64,000 bases of DNA from Mytilus californianus (GCF_021869535.1 NW_026262668.1:10710348-10774347); one strand, 5' to 3'; positions 11,180 to 22,689 are shown, counted from the stretch's first letter. Made by a program: numbers and translations. Notes: generated from the letters alone by a model not told the origin.

Positions 11180-12213
11180 TAATGTACTGTTTTTCTATAG
11201 CTCTGCTGGGGGCAAAGTCGTACAATTTTCTGTACACATTCATGCACGCTCTGATTTAATCAATATACTCGTACGAAAAAGCATGAACAGTTTGAAGGTA
11301 ATCTAATAATAACTTAATCCAATCAAATTGCATAAGATTCAATAACAATGTCAAGTCCACATCATAATGAGTAATAGAGGTAAACTGGGTAGGGAGAAAA
11401 TGACAGATATTTCAAGTTAATATTTATGCAATAACGAATTAAAATTTGTCAACCAAAAGTTTTGCTACAATTTCAAAAACATGTCGTTCTGTATGGGTAT
11501 AGTTTTCGGATCTTTCATTAGCGTATTTAAGGCTATAAAAAGTTTGGGCTTCAAAAGTTCACACAATTATTGACTTTATACAGAAAATTCGTCCTTGTAA
11601 AACATTTAATAGTTCACAAATGATACGCGATTTTAAAGTAAAATTATTTCTTAAAACACTGCAAAAAATTTCATTCATATTGATAAAGTGGTATCGTCAT
11701 AAAGTGCGTTGAAATGAACAGTGGTATAGCAAACATCGAATTCCCTCACAAAATGTTATCACACACTACAGTAAGGGGAGTCAGTTAAGTTTGTCAATTT
11801 TTAGATACAATACAGGTACAGTAATCTTTTGACACTACGTATACAACCTGTGTGACCTGTGTAGTGATTTTGATTTTACGATAAATTCATGAATGAACGA
11901 TAATTTTATGAATGAACATGAGCACCTGACCTCTTTCTAAAACACCTATTAAACATATAAAACCGTATTTAATAAGGAGATAATTCAGTCAAATTTTCAG
12001 GACTAAATCAACAACTGAAATGATTCCATTTTTTGATGAAACATCGTACGAACGGAGAACGGAATCGCAGGTATAAAAATGCACTTTTTTCCCTTGTAAT
12101 GACCGCGGATCTATAATTTTTATAGATCGGTTGAAATCCCAAAACTAATTTGCATAATGGAAATTTAGGCGATAGCAATACATCGGAGTGACCTCAAGGT
12201 CATCCTCTGTAAT
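11180..12213. other. No gene recognised
   Basis: AT-rich DNA with no convincing frame, RNA or repeat end. It ends at the TAAT junction with the palindrome arm. Confidence 0.45.
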
Positions 12214-12674
12214 AAAAATCATTCTAAAGTACAACAACTTTGAAATTATCAAAATTTCCTTGAACTTTGATAAATAAGTGATAAAATCATTGTACACATG
12301 ATATTTAATGTCTATCTCTGACAACAACAAAGTAAATAAAATAACATATATGTTCTCTAACATTATGAAAAAGTCAACGATTGTTCCCTTTCAGAATACA
12401 CATGATTGTCAAACAAGAATTTCTTAAAATGTTGTTCTAAATAACAAAAATATCTGAATTTGCAAACATCATGTCTTATTTTTCTTTTGATAGAACTGAA
12501 AGTATGCAGCATTCAATCATTGGAAAATCAACACAATTATCTAAACAAGAATTACGCGTTTTCGTCATTCAAAAACATTTACAATGAACATAGTGATGAG
12601 TTCAAATGTCTAAAGTCTATGAAATACAATTATGAAGATGACAAATAAAATTGAAATTAAAAGTCATCCTGGAT

Positions 12675-14469
12675 CTACTTTTTTGCTTGTTCCATTTCAA
12701 CATCTTCAACCGTTGGTGCACGGATTGTAAGATTCCCTTCCTCATCTCTGAAGCATTCGATGTTTTTCCCATCCACAGACCGTGGAACTGTCATCTGACG
12801 CCAGAACGACTCACGAACTTCATGACCATCTTCAGACCTCTTTCGTTCACCGTGTGCTGTCAACATTCCATCTTTGCAAGATACTTTTACCTCCTCTGGG
12901 CGGAAATTTTCGACATTAAATTTCATCAAATTACTGTGGCTGTCACTGGCTACCAAGGAACGACCTTCTTGTGGTACAACTTGGAGTTGCTTCTCCTCTG
13001 AAAGACGATACGGGGCTTCTAACATCATAGTTCCATCCGATTTCATGAAGCTGTGAATTTTTTCAGCATCAACATTCTCTGGTATCTGGACTGTCCTTGT
13101 TCGCTCGACAGTATCTCCCCATTCATCATTACCATCTATGTACTTAGCATGAATAATTACTTTCCCTGAAACATAGAAAAATACTCTGAAACGTGCATAA
13201 CAATTTTAGCGCTCACGAACAATTTTTAAATTTTCAACTCTGTCAATTCTTTAATAATCTAGGATAAAATTGTGCACACGTGAAATTATATTAATATTCC
13301 GTCCACAATCCCCCTCCCCCTAAAAAATCAAGCGGTCGTATTGAAAATAAATCTTCAAGTGGGGAAGTTGTTTGTGATTACAGGGAACTTTATCTAGATA
13401 TGCCTGTTATGATCTCAGTGACATTTACCACACCTTCATTAAAACTGTTTCTAGCCTTTATTACTGTAAAGAAGTACAGAAATTAAATTCCGATAACAAA
13501 TACTTTCCAGGAAGAATATATGATGAAACTGAGGATTTTTTTTCTGAAGAAATGAGTCGAGCGGATCGAGGCGGAAAAAATTATGTCTTTAATGCTGAAA
13601 ATTTATATTTTCTTTACTTTATTGTAATGGGAAGCGTTGGGTGTGGGTCGCCTTATATTACTCCATGGCTCCAGGTCATAAAAGGAAATTATTCACGTAA
13701 AGAAATATTAAAAATGCCACACTTGACTCCTTAATATCATCTTGAACCATTGAAATATATGCTCAATCATTAGTTTTGCGATTAATCATGTAAGGAAACA
13801 ACAGTTACTATCAATATTACCCCCCCCCCCCCCCCCCCCCCCCCATAAAAATCAAATGGTAGCTCCCTTAGACACTTCTGTTTTGATTTAGAGTATTCAT
13901 CAAATCAGCTATAAATTTTGCATGTTTAAAATACACATTTGCCAAAATCTTGTAAATTTTTGATGCTGCCCAATCTGAAGTTTTGAAAAATTCAACACCT
14001 CCCCTCTCCACTCCTAAAATTTTCAAGACCCCCCCCCCCCCCCCCCCCCCCTTTCAGGTTACTAATGACCAGTTCCTGAACTTGATAAAAAATCAAAATC
14101 AAAACAGACTAAAATAGGAATGGCCATTGGCACTTGTCTCTGTAAAAAAATATATTTCTATATTTTCCCTGCTAGTGTTATGGATAACGATGCCCTCGAC
14201 GACATTGTCCCATCACAGACGGAAAATAAAAACTTACCACCATCTACTTTCACTTTGACATGTTGTTCGTCGAAGTCTCCAAGCTTCACGCTGTAAGTCC
14301 ATTTTCTTTCCGCAAGTGAATTCTCAGGTCTGCGTCTTCTCTGCATCATGGGGCGGCCATATCCCCAGCTGACGGGCATGGGGTTCCAGTCATCCATGAA
14401 GTGGAACAAGTCATCAGAATCATTCTGCCTTTGATTGTAGCGGTTCCAAAGCACTGGGATAAAAGACAT
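12675..14469 (-). CDS. Small heat-shock protein with two alpha-crystallin domains, copy A
   Basis: Predicted cytosolic ATP-independent chaperone (Hsp20/alpha-crystallin family). Two coding exons on minus: 14238-14469 and 12675-13165, joined through GTAAGT and TTTCAG, giving 240 residues. The first domain (about 57-129) starts WTYSVKLGDF and ends MMLEAPY; the second (about 154-228) starts LMKFNVENFRPEEVKV and ends LTIRAP. The N-terminus is tryptophan-, arginine- and methionine-rich. There is no C-terminal IXI motif in the usual position; the tail is acidic and ends EQAKK. The protein differs from copy B only at residue 83 in what I read (His here, Arg in B). It is transcribed divergently from copy B across two mirrored Mutator-like elements. 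The start ATG is the only upstream Met and lies about 100 bp below a TATA box. Confidence 0.88.
13166..14237 (-). other. Intron of sHSP copy A, with two long poly-C tracts
   Basis: GT...AG intron with C25 at 13820-13844 and C23 at 14029-14051. The matching tracts in copy B are 16 and 12 bases of G. The frame at 13552-13734 and its mirror in copy B are intronic and not supported as genes. Confidence 0.7.
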
Positions 14470-14700
14470 GTTTTGCTGATTGTCTTTTAGCTAGTAGTCT
14501 AGAGGTGATACATGTACTATGACGTGTCCGTTTCCTTTTGATACCATTTTGCCTCTTCGGCTTTTATATAGCGTGAAAGCAAGATTCTCGCAAGTTGTAG
14601 AAATTAAACGAAGAAAAAATACCGATTACTAAATATAAACAACGTAAATAACTTATTCAGGTTCAAGGTAAATACTAGTACGATCTAGAATGTTATTTTT
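14470..14700 (-). promoter_or_regulatory. Promoter region of sHSP copy A
   Basis: TATA box TATATAAAAG on minus (within 14561-14571), about 95 bp above the ATG. The sequence GATTTCTAGAATG-like on minus is ATTCTAGATC (14682-14691), an imperfect heat-shock-element pair (TTC..GA). Both are kept in copies B and C. Heat-shock control is inferred from gene identity and this imperfect site. Confidence 0.6.
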
Positions 14701-15515
14701 AGAAGTCAATATTGATTATCTATTGTATTCTATTTCATATGCATCCAGCAGACATTATTCAATACCCCCAATATAAGCTATATAAAAACCGTTTGATAAT
14801 TTTTGGGGGTATTTCATTATGTTTTAAATTTAGTTGAGCATGAATTCAACAAAACAAATAAAAATAACTCGGATCGTTCATTTTGTTGGAAGTTATCGAA
14901 GAAAAAGTAGACATTCAAGGGAACACACCGAGCATTTGGGTGGCATGGTTTTTCTTAGGGGGAAGTTTTAACAAACAAAAAAACTAATTAATTAATTAAC
15001 ATATGCGCGTGCTACAGGAACAAAATTTTTTAGTTAATGTATAAATTATTATGTTATCATTAGCTAAAGACACAAGTTATTTTTGGCAAGACTTCCAATT
15101 GAAACCCCTTTCATGTATAACTATGTTTATTCGTCAACAAAGGGGAGTCTTGTGCTATTTTTCACTTCCTTTTTAATTAACAAACTATTTTTTTCTTCAA
15201 AAAAGAATATGACTGGCAGTGACAATTTATACACATTTGTTATACTGAAAAATACCATACGTACAAAAATTGGGATGTATTTTTTTAAAGACGGGGTATA
15301 TTCTATTTCACTTATGAAATTTAGAACTTATATATGTTCCGCTAGGCGGTGTCTTCCTCCTATTCCCACTTTTAAAAATCACTATTCCTTCTATTCCCAC
15401 TTGCAAATAATAATAGATGTTTTTATAAATAATTTGTTTTTATAACAATCAAGGTTAATTAAAAATTCACCTAAGATTTACCTGTATTTTTTAAAAGAAA
15501 ACATATTTCTAATAG

Positions 15516-15665
15516 ATATAAGAAGATGTGGTATGAGTGCCAATGAGACAACTATCCATCCAAGTCAAAATTTATAAAAGTAAACCATTATAGGTCACAG
15601 TACGGTCTTCAACACGGAGCCTTGGCTCACACCGAACAGTTCTAACACTGTTAGGTATAATATTA
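15516..15665 (+). repeat. Family A repeat nested in MULE copy 1
   Basis: Starts AAGAAGATGTGGTATGAGTG and runs through GCCAATGAGACAAC and ACACGGAGCCTTGGCTCAC. Mirrored at 18060-18210 in MULE copy 2, so the insertion predates the inverted duplication. Confidence 0.75.
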
Positions 15666-15870
15666 TTTAAAAAAAAAAATTAAAACACTGTTTATTTGTA
15701 ATATGTTTTTTCTTATTCAAAGAATTACTTTAAAACAAAGAATAAGTCAGATAAATAGAAATAAGATTAAAAAATCATTGAATTTGTAAACTTAAAAAAA
15801 TTGTCATCCGAACATATAAATTGATGATAGACTAATATTATAACAAACTTTCCCATCTTACAAGATTTGC

Positions 15871-16383
15871 ATGTACAACAAACGCAAGAAGAACCTACCA
15901 GTTTTACCAAAAACTATTGATGAAATCTACATAGATGGTATGTGGGCACGTACTATGATCGAAGATGTGTGGTTTAATGTCCTAACCGACATAGATCAGA
16001 TTGATACTAACACCAACTACACGCCCTTTACAGACTATGTAACAACATACTGGGTCGAACAGAATAGTCACCTTTTGGACCATTACACAACATAGGGACC
16101 GATGACTACACATCATCTAGAGGGATGGCACAGCAAGCTTAAGAAACATGTCCAGCACCAACATCGAAACATCTTTAAACTCATAAAACTTATGAATCAT
16201 GAGGAAGCTTTCAACGCCCTGACCATGATCCAGTATGCAGCCGGTGGGAAGAGAGTGGCCCAAAAACGAAAGTATGTCGAAATCAACAACAGATTAAAAG
16301 AGCTTAAGGTTAGACTACGCAGCCAGGAAGTCACAACAGTACAGTTTGGTGATGCAGCCTCCCACCTTCTTCTCGTTGAATAG
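15871..16383 (+). pseudogene. MULE transposase C-terminal remnant (copy 1)
   Basis: Two frames separated by an in-frame TAG at 16093-16095. The second contains the MULE-type motif GPMTTHHLEGWHSKLKKH followed by an NIFKLIKLMNHEE stretch. The first contains TYWVEQNSHLLDHYTT, the segment that precedes this motif in the family. The catalytic DDE core and the N-terminal DNA-binding part are missing, so the element cannot supply its own transposase. Confidence 0.75.
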
Positions 16384-16768
16384 ATTAATAAACTTTAATA
16401 GACTTATATACTGTGAATTTCTAATGTGTGTGTAATATGTTTTATTTGTTTTAGTGCTGTTAACTTAAAATGCTTGCTTGAATCTACTGTTGAATTTGTG
16501 TTATAAAAGAAATAAAATAATTTACTTATATTTGTTTCCATTTGTTTCATGTCTATTTTAATTAAAAACACAGAATTCATACACATAAAAAAATAACCTA
16601 TTACCAACCCAAAAAAAAAAACACTTGTCAATTAAAAGTTGAATAAACAATGTTTATACAGTATAATCCTTTGTTTGCACAAGTTTTCCCCCTATTCCCA
16701 CATGAAATTTTAACTTTTTTACCAGATTTATAAAAAGTGGGAATAGGAGGAATGAACCCGCTAGGCGA

Positions 16769-16947
16769 AAATAACCTATTACCAACCCAAAAAAAAAACA
16801 CTTGTCAATTAAAAGTTGAATAAACAATGTTTATACAGTATAATCCTTTGTTTGCACAAGTTTTCCCCCTATTCCCACATGAAATTTTAACTTTTTTACC
16901 AGATTTATAAAAAGTGGGAAAAGGAGGAATGAACCCTATCTGATTGT
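16769..16947. repeat. Palindrome spacer: extra partial copy of the MULE 3' end
   Basis: 16769-16935 repeats, in direct orientation, the 3' end of MULE copy 1 (16591-16757), from ATAACCTATTACCAACCC to GGAGGAATGAACCC. It is followed by TATCTGATTGTT (16936-16947), which matches the sequence upstream of the equivalent point in sHSP copy C. The right arm begins directly after it. Confidence 0.85.
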
Positions 16948-16956
16948 TCGCCTAGC

Positions 16957-18364
16957 GGGTTCATTCCTCCTATTCCCACTTTTTATAAATCTGGTAAAAA
17001 AGTTAAAATTTCATGTGGGAATAGGGGGAAAACTTGTGCAAACAAAGGATTATACTGTATAAACATTGTTTATTCAACTTTTAATTGACAAGTGTTTTTT
17101 TTGGGTTGGTAATAGGTTATTTTTTTATGTGTATGAATTCTGTGTTTTTAATTAAAATAGACATGAAACAAATGGAAACAAATATAAGTAAATTATTTTA
17201 TTTCTTTTATAACACAAATTCAACAGTAGATTCAAGCAAGCATTTTAAGTTAACAGCACTAAAACAAATAAAACATATTACACACACATTAGAAATTCAC
17301 AGTATATAAGTCTATTAAAGTTTATTAATCTATTCAACGAGAAGAAGGTGGGAGGCTGCATCACCAAACTGTACTGTTGTGACTTCCTGGCTGCGTAGTC
17401 TAACCTTAAGCTCTTTTAATCTGTTGTTGATTTCGACATACTTTCGTTTTTGGGCCACTCTCTTCCCACCGGCTGCATACTGGATCATGGTCAGGGCGTT
17501 GAAAGCTTCCTCATGATTCATAAGTTTTATGAGTTTAAAGATGTTTCGATGTTGGTGCTGGACATGTTTCTTAAGCTTGCTGTGCCATCCCTCTAGATGA
17601 TGTGTAGTCATCGGTCCCTATGTTGTGTAATGGTCCAAAAGGTGACTATTCTGTTCGACCCAGTATGTTGTTACATAGTCTGTAAAGGGCGTGTAGTTGG
17701 TGTTAGTATCAATCTGATCTATGTCGGTTAGGACATTAAACCACACATCTTCGATCATAGTACGTGCCCACATACCATCTATGTAGATTTCATCAATAGT
17801 TTTTGGTAAAACTGGTAGGTTCTTCTTGCGTTTGTTGTACATGCAAATCTTGTAAGATGGGAAAGTTTGTTATAATATTAGTCTATCATCAATTTATATG
17901 TTCGGATGACAATTTTTTTAAGTTTACAAATTCAATGATTTTTTAATCTTACTTCTATTTATCTGACTTATTCTTTGTTTTAAAGTAATTCTTTGAATAA
18001 GAAAAAAACATATTACAAATAAACAGTGTTTTAATTTTTTTTTTAAATAATATTATACCTAACAGTGTTAGAACTGTTCGGTGTGAGCCAAGGCTCCGTG
18101 TTGAAGACCGTACTGTGACCTATAATGGTTTACTTTTATAAATTTTGACTTGGATGGATAGTTGTCTCATTGGCACTCATACCACATCTTCTTATATCTA
18201 TTAGAAATATGTTTTCTTTTAAAAAATACAGGTAAATCTTAGGTGAATTTTTAATTAACCTTGATTGTTATAAAAACAAATTATTTATAAAAACATCTAT
18301 TATTATTTGCAAGTGGGAATAGAAGGAATAGTGATTTTTAAAAGTGGGAATAGGAGGAAGACAC
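16957..18364 (-). mobile_element. Mutator-like (MULE) element, copy 2
   Basis: Mirror image of copy 1, with the 9-bp duplication CGCCTAGCG at 16948-16956 and 18365-18373. Transposase remnant on minus at 17330-17842 with the same internal TAG; nested family A repeat at 18060-18210. The frame at 17085-17309 and its mirror are not coding. Confidence 0.85.
17330..17842 (-). pseudogene. MULE transposase C-terminal remnant (copy 2)
   Basis: Same two frames as 15871-16383, including THHLEGWHSKLKKH and the TAG between HYTT and GPMTT. The shared defect shows that both copies descend from one already broken element. Confidence 0.75.
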
Positions 18365-19004
18365 CGCCTAGCGGAACATATATAAGTTCTAAATTTCATA
18401 AGTGAAATAGAATATACCCCGTCTTTAAAAAAATACATCCCAATTTTTGTACGTATGGTATTTTTCAGTATAACAAATGTGTATAAATTGTCACTGCCAG
18501 TCATATTCTTTTTTGAAGAAAAAAATAGTTTGTTAATTAAAAAGGAAGTGAAAAATAGCACAAGACTCCCCTTTGTTGACGAATAAACATAGTTATACAT
18601 GAAAGGGGTTTCAATTGGAAGTCTTGCCAAAAATAACTTGTGTCTTTAGCTAATGATAACATAATAATTTATACATTAACTAAAAAAATTTGTTCCTGTA
18701 GCACGCGCATATGTTAATTAATTAATTAGTTTTTTTGTTTGTTAAAACTTCCCCCTAAAAAAACCATGCCACCCAAATGCTCGGTGTGTTCCCTTGAATG
18801 TCTACTTTTTCTTCGATAACTTCCAACAAAATGAACGATCCGAGTTATTTTTATTTGTTTTGTTGAATTCATGCTCAACTAAATTTAAAACATAATGAAA
18901 TACCCCCAAAAATTATCAAACGGTTTTTATATAGCTTATATTGGGGGTATTGAATAAAGTCTGCTGGATGCATATGAAATAGAATACAATAGATAATCAA
19001 TATT

Positions 19005-19242
19005 GACTTCTAAAAATAACATTCTAGATCGTACTAGTATTTACCTTGAACCTGAATAAGTTATTTACGTTGTTTATATTTAGTAATCGGTTTTTTTTCT
19101 TCGTTTAATTTCTACAACTTGCGAGAATCTTGCTTTCACGCTATATAAAAGCCGAAGAGGCAAAATGGTATCAAAAGGAAACGGACACGTCATAGTACAT
19201 GTATCACCTCTAGACTACTAGCTAAAAGACAATCAGCAAAAC
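19005..19242 (+). promoter_or_regulatory. Promoter region of sHSP copy B
   Basis: TATATAAAAG at 19142-19151, about 90 bp before the ATG; ATTCTAGATC at 19021-19030. Both recur at the same distance in copy C although the DNA between them has drifted, which suggests selection or recent shared origin. The heat-shock-element reading is imperfect. Confidence 0.6.
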
Positions 19243-21016
19243 ATGTCTTTTATCCCAGTGCTTTGGAACCGCTACAATCAAAGGCAGAATGATTCTGATG
19301 ACTTGTTCCACTTCATGGATGACTGGAACCCCATGCCCGTCAGCTGGGGATATGGCCGCCCCATGATGCAGAGAAGACGCAGACCTGAGAATTCACTTGC
19401 GGAAAGAAAATGGACATACAGCGTGAAGCTTGGAGACTTCGACGAACAACATGTCAAAGTGAAAGTAGATGGTGGTAAGTTTTTATTTTTCGTCTGTGAT
19501 GGGACAATGTCGTCGAGGGCATCGTTATCCATAACACTAGCAGGAAAAATATAGAAATATATTTTTTTACAGAGACAAGTGACAATGGCCATTCCTATTT
19601 TAGTCTGTTTTGATTTTGATTTTTTATCAAGTTCAGGAACTGGTCATTAGTAACCTGAAAGGGGGGGGGGGGTCTTGAAAATTTTGGGAATGGAGAGGGG
19701 AGGTGTTGAATTTTTCAAAACTTCAGATTGGGCAGCATCAAAAATTTACAAGATTTTGGCAAATGTGTATTTTAAACATGCAAAATTTATAGCTGATTTG
19801 ATGAATACTCTAAATCAAAACAGAAGTGTCTAAGGGAGCTACCATTTGATTTTTATGGGGGGGGGGGGGGGGTAATATTGATAGTAACTGTTGTTTCCTT
19901 ACATGATTAATCGCAAAACTAATGATTGAGCATATATTTCAATGGTTCAAGATGATATTAAGGAGTCAAGTGTGGCATTTTTAATATTTCTTTACGTGAA
20001 TAATTTCCTTTTATGACCTGGAGCCATGGAGTAATATAAGGCGACCCACACCCAACGCTTCCCATTACAATAAAGTAAAGAAAATATAAATTTTCGGCAT
20101 TAAAGACATAATTTTTTCCGCCTCGATCCGCTCGACTCATTTCTTTAGAAAAAAATCCTCAGTTTCATCATATATTCTTCCTGGAAAGTATTTGTTATCG
20201 GAATTTAATTTTTGTACTTCTTTACAGTAATAAAGGCTAGAAACAGTTTTAATGAAGGTGTGGTAAATGTCACTGAGATCATAACAGGCATATCTAGATA
20301 AAGTTCCCTGTAATCACAAACAACTTCCCCACTTGAAGATTTATTTTCAATACGACCGCTTGATTTTTTAGGGGGAGGGGGATTGTGGACGGAATATTAA
20401 TATAATTTCACTTGTGCACAATTTTATCCTAGATTATTAAAGAATTGACAGAGTTGAAAATTTAAAAATTGTTCGTGAGCGCTAAAATTGTTATGCACGT
20501 TTCAGAGTATTTTTCTATGTTTCAGGGAAAGTAATTATTCGTGCTAAGTACACAGATGGTAATGATGAATGGGGAGATACTGTCGAGCGAACAAGGACAG
20601 TCCAGATACCAGAGAATGTTGATGCTGAAAAAATTCACAGCTTCATGAAATCGGATGGAACTATGATGTTAGAAGCCCCGTATCGTCTTTCAGAGGAGAA
20701 GCAACTCCAAGTTGTACCACAAGAAGGTCGTTCCTTGGTAGCCAGTGACAGCCACAGTAATTTGATGAAATTTAATGTCGAAAATTTCCGCCCAGAGGAG
20801 GTAAAAGTATCTTGCAAAGATGGAATGTTGACAGCACACGGTGAACGAAAGAGGTCTGAAGATGGTCATGAAGTTCGTGAGTCGTTCTGGCGTCAGATGA
20901 CAGTTCCACGGTCTGTGGATGGGAAAAACATCGAATGCTTCAGAGATGAGGAAGGGAATCTTACAATCCGTGCACCAACGGTTGAAGATGTTGAAATGGA
21001 ACAAGCAAAAAAGTAG
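19243..21016 (+). CDS. Small heat-shock protein with two alpha-crystallin domains, copy B
   Basis: Exons 19243-19474 and 20526-21016; donor GTAAGT at 19475, acceptor TTTCAG at 20520-20525. The split codon joins to Gly78 and the product is 240 residues. Alpha-crystallin domain 1 spans about 57-129 and is cut by the intron; domain 2 (about 154-228) is whole in exon 2. Single-domain sHSPs are usually shorter (about 150-220 residues), so the tandem domain explains the length. Two blocks, GDTVERTRTVQIPENVDAEK and RESFWRQMTVPRSVDGK, occupy the same place in each domain. Role: holding unfolded proteins under stress; substrate unknown. Copy B is divergent from copy A and in the same direction as copy C. 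Confidence 0.9.
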
Positions 21017-21689
21017 ATCCAGGATGACTTTTAATTTCAATTTTATTTGTCATCTTCATAATTGTATTTCATAGACTTTAGACATTTGAACTCATCACTA
21101 TGTTCATTGTAAATGTTTTTGAATGACGAAAACGCGTAATTCTTGTTTAGATAATTGTGTTGATTTTCCAATGATTGAATGCTGCATACTTTCAGTTCTA
21201 TCAAAAGAAAAATAAGACATGATGTTTGCAAATTCAGATATTTTTGTTATTTAGAACAACATTTTAAGAAATTCTTGTTTGACAATCATGTGTATTCTGC
21301 AAGGGAACAATCGTTGACTTTTTCATAATGTTAGAGAACATATATGTTATTTTATTTACTTTGTTGTTGTCAGAGATAGACATTAAATATCATGTGTACA
21401 ATGATTTTATCACTTATTTATCAAAGTTCAAGGAAATTTTGATAATTTCAAAGTTGTTGTACTTTAGAATGATTTTTATTAGACTACGCGTTTACTTGAT
21501 TGATTTCAAAAATTTTGTATAAATGTTTAACATTTGAATTTGATAAAAAAAAACTTGCTTCTAAATTAGTCAAATTTGAAACTGTTTACTGTGAATATAG
21601 AAATCCTGCATCGTGCTCAGTTTAAAAGTTATTGCTTGTTTATACATCTGGCTGTTTATATGAAAATCAAAGAACTGTAAATGAAATTG

Positions 21690-22430
21690 GTGTGGCCTGA
21701 CATGGAAAATCAGCATATCAGCATTAAAACTATTAGATTGTTAGCTGACTTGGCCTATAAGGCCATGCTCGATTTTGCCATCACTCGGTATCCGTCGTCG
21801 CAAACTTTAAAAAAAAAAACATCCTCTGAAACAACTGAACCAATTGTAACCAAACTGTACCTGGATGTTCCTTATTGAATCTAGTTTTTAAAATGTATCC
21901 AGGGATCTGATCTGTGATCAAACAAGGCCGCTGTCCTTTAAATAGAACGCATTGGTAAAATTAAAACAGAACTAAAGGGTAAAAATGTTCTATCTTCTAT
22001 CTGATTTTAAGAAAAACAGTACGATTTATTTTGGAGTTATTGCCCGTGAAATGTCAATATTTTGCAAATTCCGAAGTTTTGATTATTATATTGAAAACTA
22101 TTATATAGAGAGAATTTCAAAACAGTAAAATTGACAGAACAATAACATCAACAGATAAGTCACATGGACGAAATCATCAATTGACCCCTTACACGGGTTA
22201 TCGCCATCAAAAGACGATGGTTACTCTATGCTTTGCATTTTTAGCTCACCTGGTTCAAATGCCAGTATGAGCTTTTTCTATCACTCGGCGTCTGTCGTCG
22301 TTGTCCGTCGTCCGTTAACTTTAACAAAAATCTCATCTAAAACTAATTGGTCAATTGGAACCAAACTTGGCCACGTTCATTATTTTGTGTATCTGGTTTA
22401 AAAATGTGTCCGATGATGACCAACATGGCT
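21690..22430 (+). repeat. Interspersed repeat (TCACTCGGTATCCGTCGTCG type), two joined copies
   Basis: AGCTGACTTGGCCTATAAGG, CATCACTCGGTATCCGTCGT and GAACCAATTGTAACCAAACT at 21740-21860 are echoed by AGCTCACCTGGTTCAAATG, ATCACTCGGCGTCTGTCGTC and GGAACCAAACTTGGCC at 22253-22375. The family is, from memory, widespread in molluscs. 21880-22250 between them shows nothing else that I recognise. Confidence 0.6.
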
Positions 22431-22469
22431 GACATGGCTGCTAACTTTTACGTCATGTGGCTTCTGGCG

Positions 22470-22510
22470 GACAGTTGTCTTATTGACAATCATATCACAT
22501 CGCATGAGTT
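22470..22510 (-). repeat. Family A 5'-end fragment, degraded
   Basis: On minus, GTGATATGATTGTCAATAAG then ACAACTGTCC resembles the start of family A. Short and diverged. Confidence 0.35.
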
Positions 22511-22689
22511 CTGATAGAATGCTGTTAGTTCGATACATTTTGATTTAATGGAAAAGGAATGTATAGGAAAATACGTCTGTTTTGTCGTCATATCATTAGA
22601 AATTCTTACATCAAGGTATCAAAAAACCTACGACATATAACGTTAAAATTAACTTGGTAAGAGCGAGCGACCGGTAATATTCAACAGTA

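Larger units (their letters stand above)
6688..12213. mobile_element. 5.5-kb segment present only in the left palindrome arm
   Basis: Flanked by TAAT at 6684-6687 and 12210-12213; the right arm reads straight through one TAAT (as ATTA near 21480). This is a filled-site/empty-site pair, or a deletion in the right arm between 4-bp repeats. sHSP copy C has about 165 bp of unrelated-looking DNA at the equivalent point, so the ancestral state is unclear. The segment contains the tandem-repeat element at 8195-9475, a fold-back element and a short inverted-repeat element. I see no gene in it. Confidence 0.6.
15349..16758 (+). mobile_element. Mutator-like (MULE) element, copy 1
   Basis: Ends are inverted repeats: TTCCTCCTATTCCCACTTTT on the left and its reverse GTGGGAATAGGAGGAA on the right. 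They are flanked by a 9-bp direct duplication CGCTAGGCG (15340-15348 and 16759-16767), the length typical of Mutator elements. sHSP copy C has no element at the matching point (near 27565), which serves as an empty site. Inside are a transposase remnant (15871-16383) and a nested family A repeat. It is about 1.4 kb and defective. Confidence 0.85.
6268..16768. repeat. Left arm of a large palindrome (sHSP gene A, Mutator-like copy 1)
   Basis: Reverse complement of 16948-21885, in order: 6268-6687 matches 21466-21885, and 12214-16768 matches 16948-21465. The arm is interrupted by 6688-12213, which has no partner in the right arm. Sampled stretches are nearly identical: scattered single-base changes, one amino-acid change between the two genes, and clear differences in poly-C/poly-G tract length (25 versus 16 and 23 versus 12). 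I could not compute percent identity. Confidence 0.9.
16948..21885. repeat. Right arm of the large palindrome (MULE copy 2, sHSP gene B)
   Basis: Mirror of 6268-16768 without the 5.5-kb segment. It ends within an interspersed repeat (21690-22430) that continues unbroken past the arm boundary. This suggests that the right arm is the original and the left arm the truncated, inserted copy. Confidence 0.9.

Noticed and set aside
12651-13001. Plus-strand 116-codon frame and its mirror at 20690-21040
   Set aside because: Antisense shadow of sHSP exon 2.
15083-15445. 120-codon frame and its exact mirror at 18268-18630 as a gene pair
   Set aside because: They cross the end of the MULE element and the sHSP upstream region; the mirror copy follows from the palindrome, and no protein motif is present.
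19278-19592. Minus-strand 104-codon frame
   Set aside because: Antisense to sHSP exon 1 and the start of its intron.
6268-21885. Palindrome as a purely technical fold-back artefact
   Set aside because: Arms differ by an indel, homopolymers and substitutions, and the outer junctions restore the order found in copy C. Not excluded without read data, but less likely.
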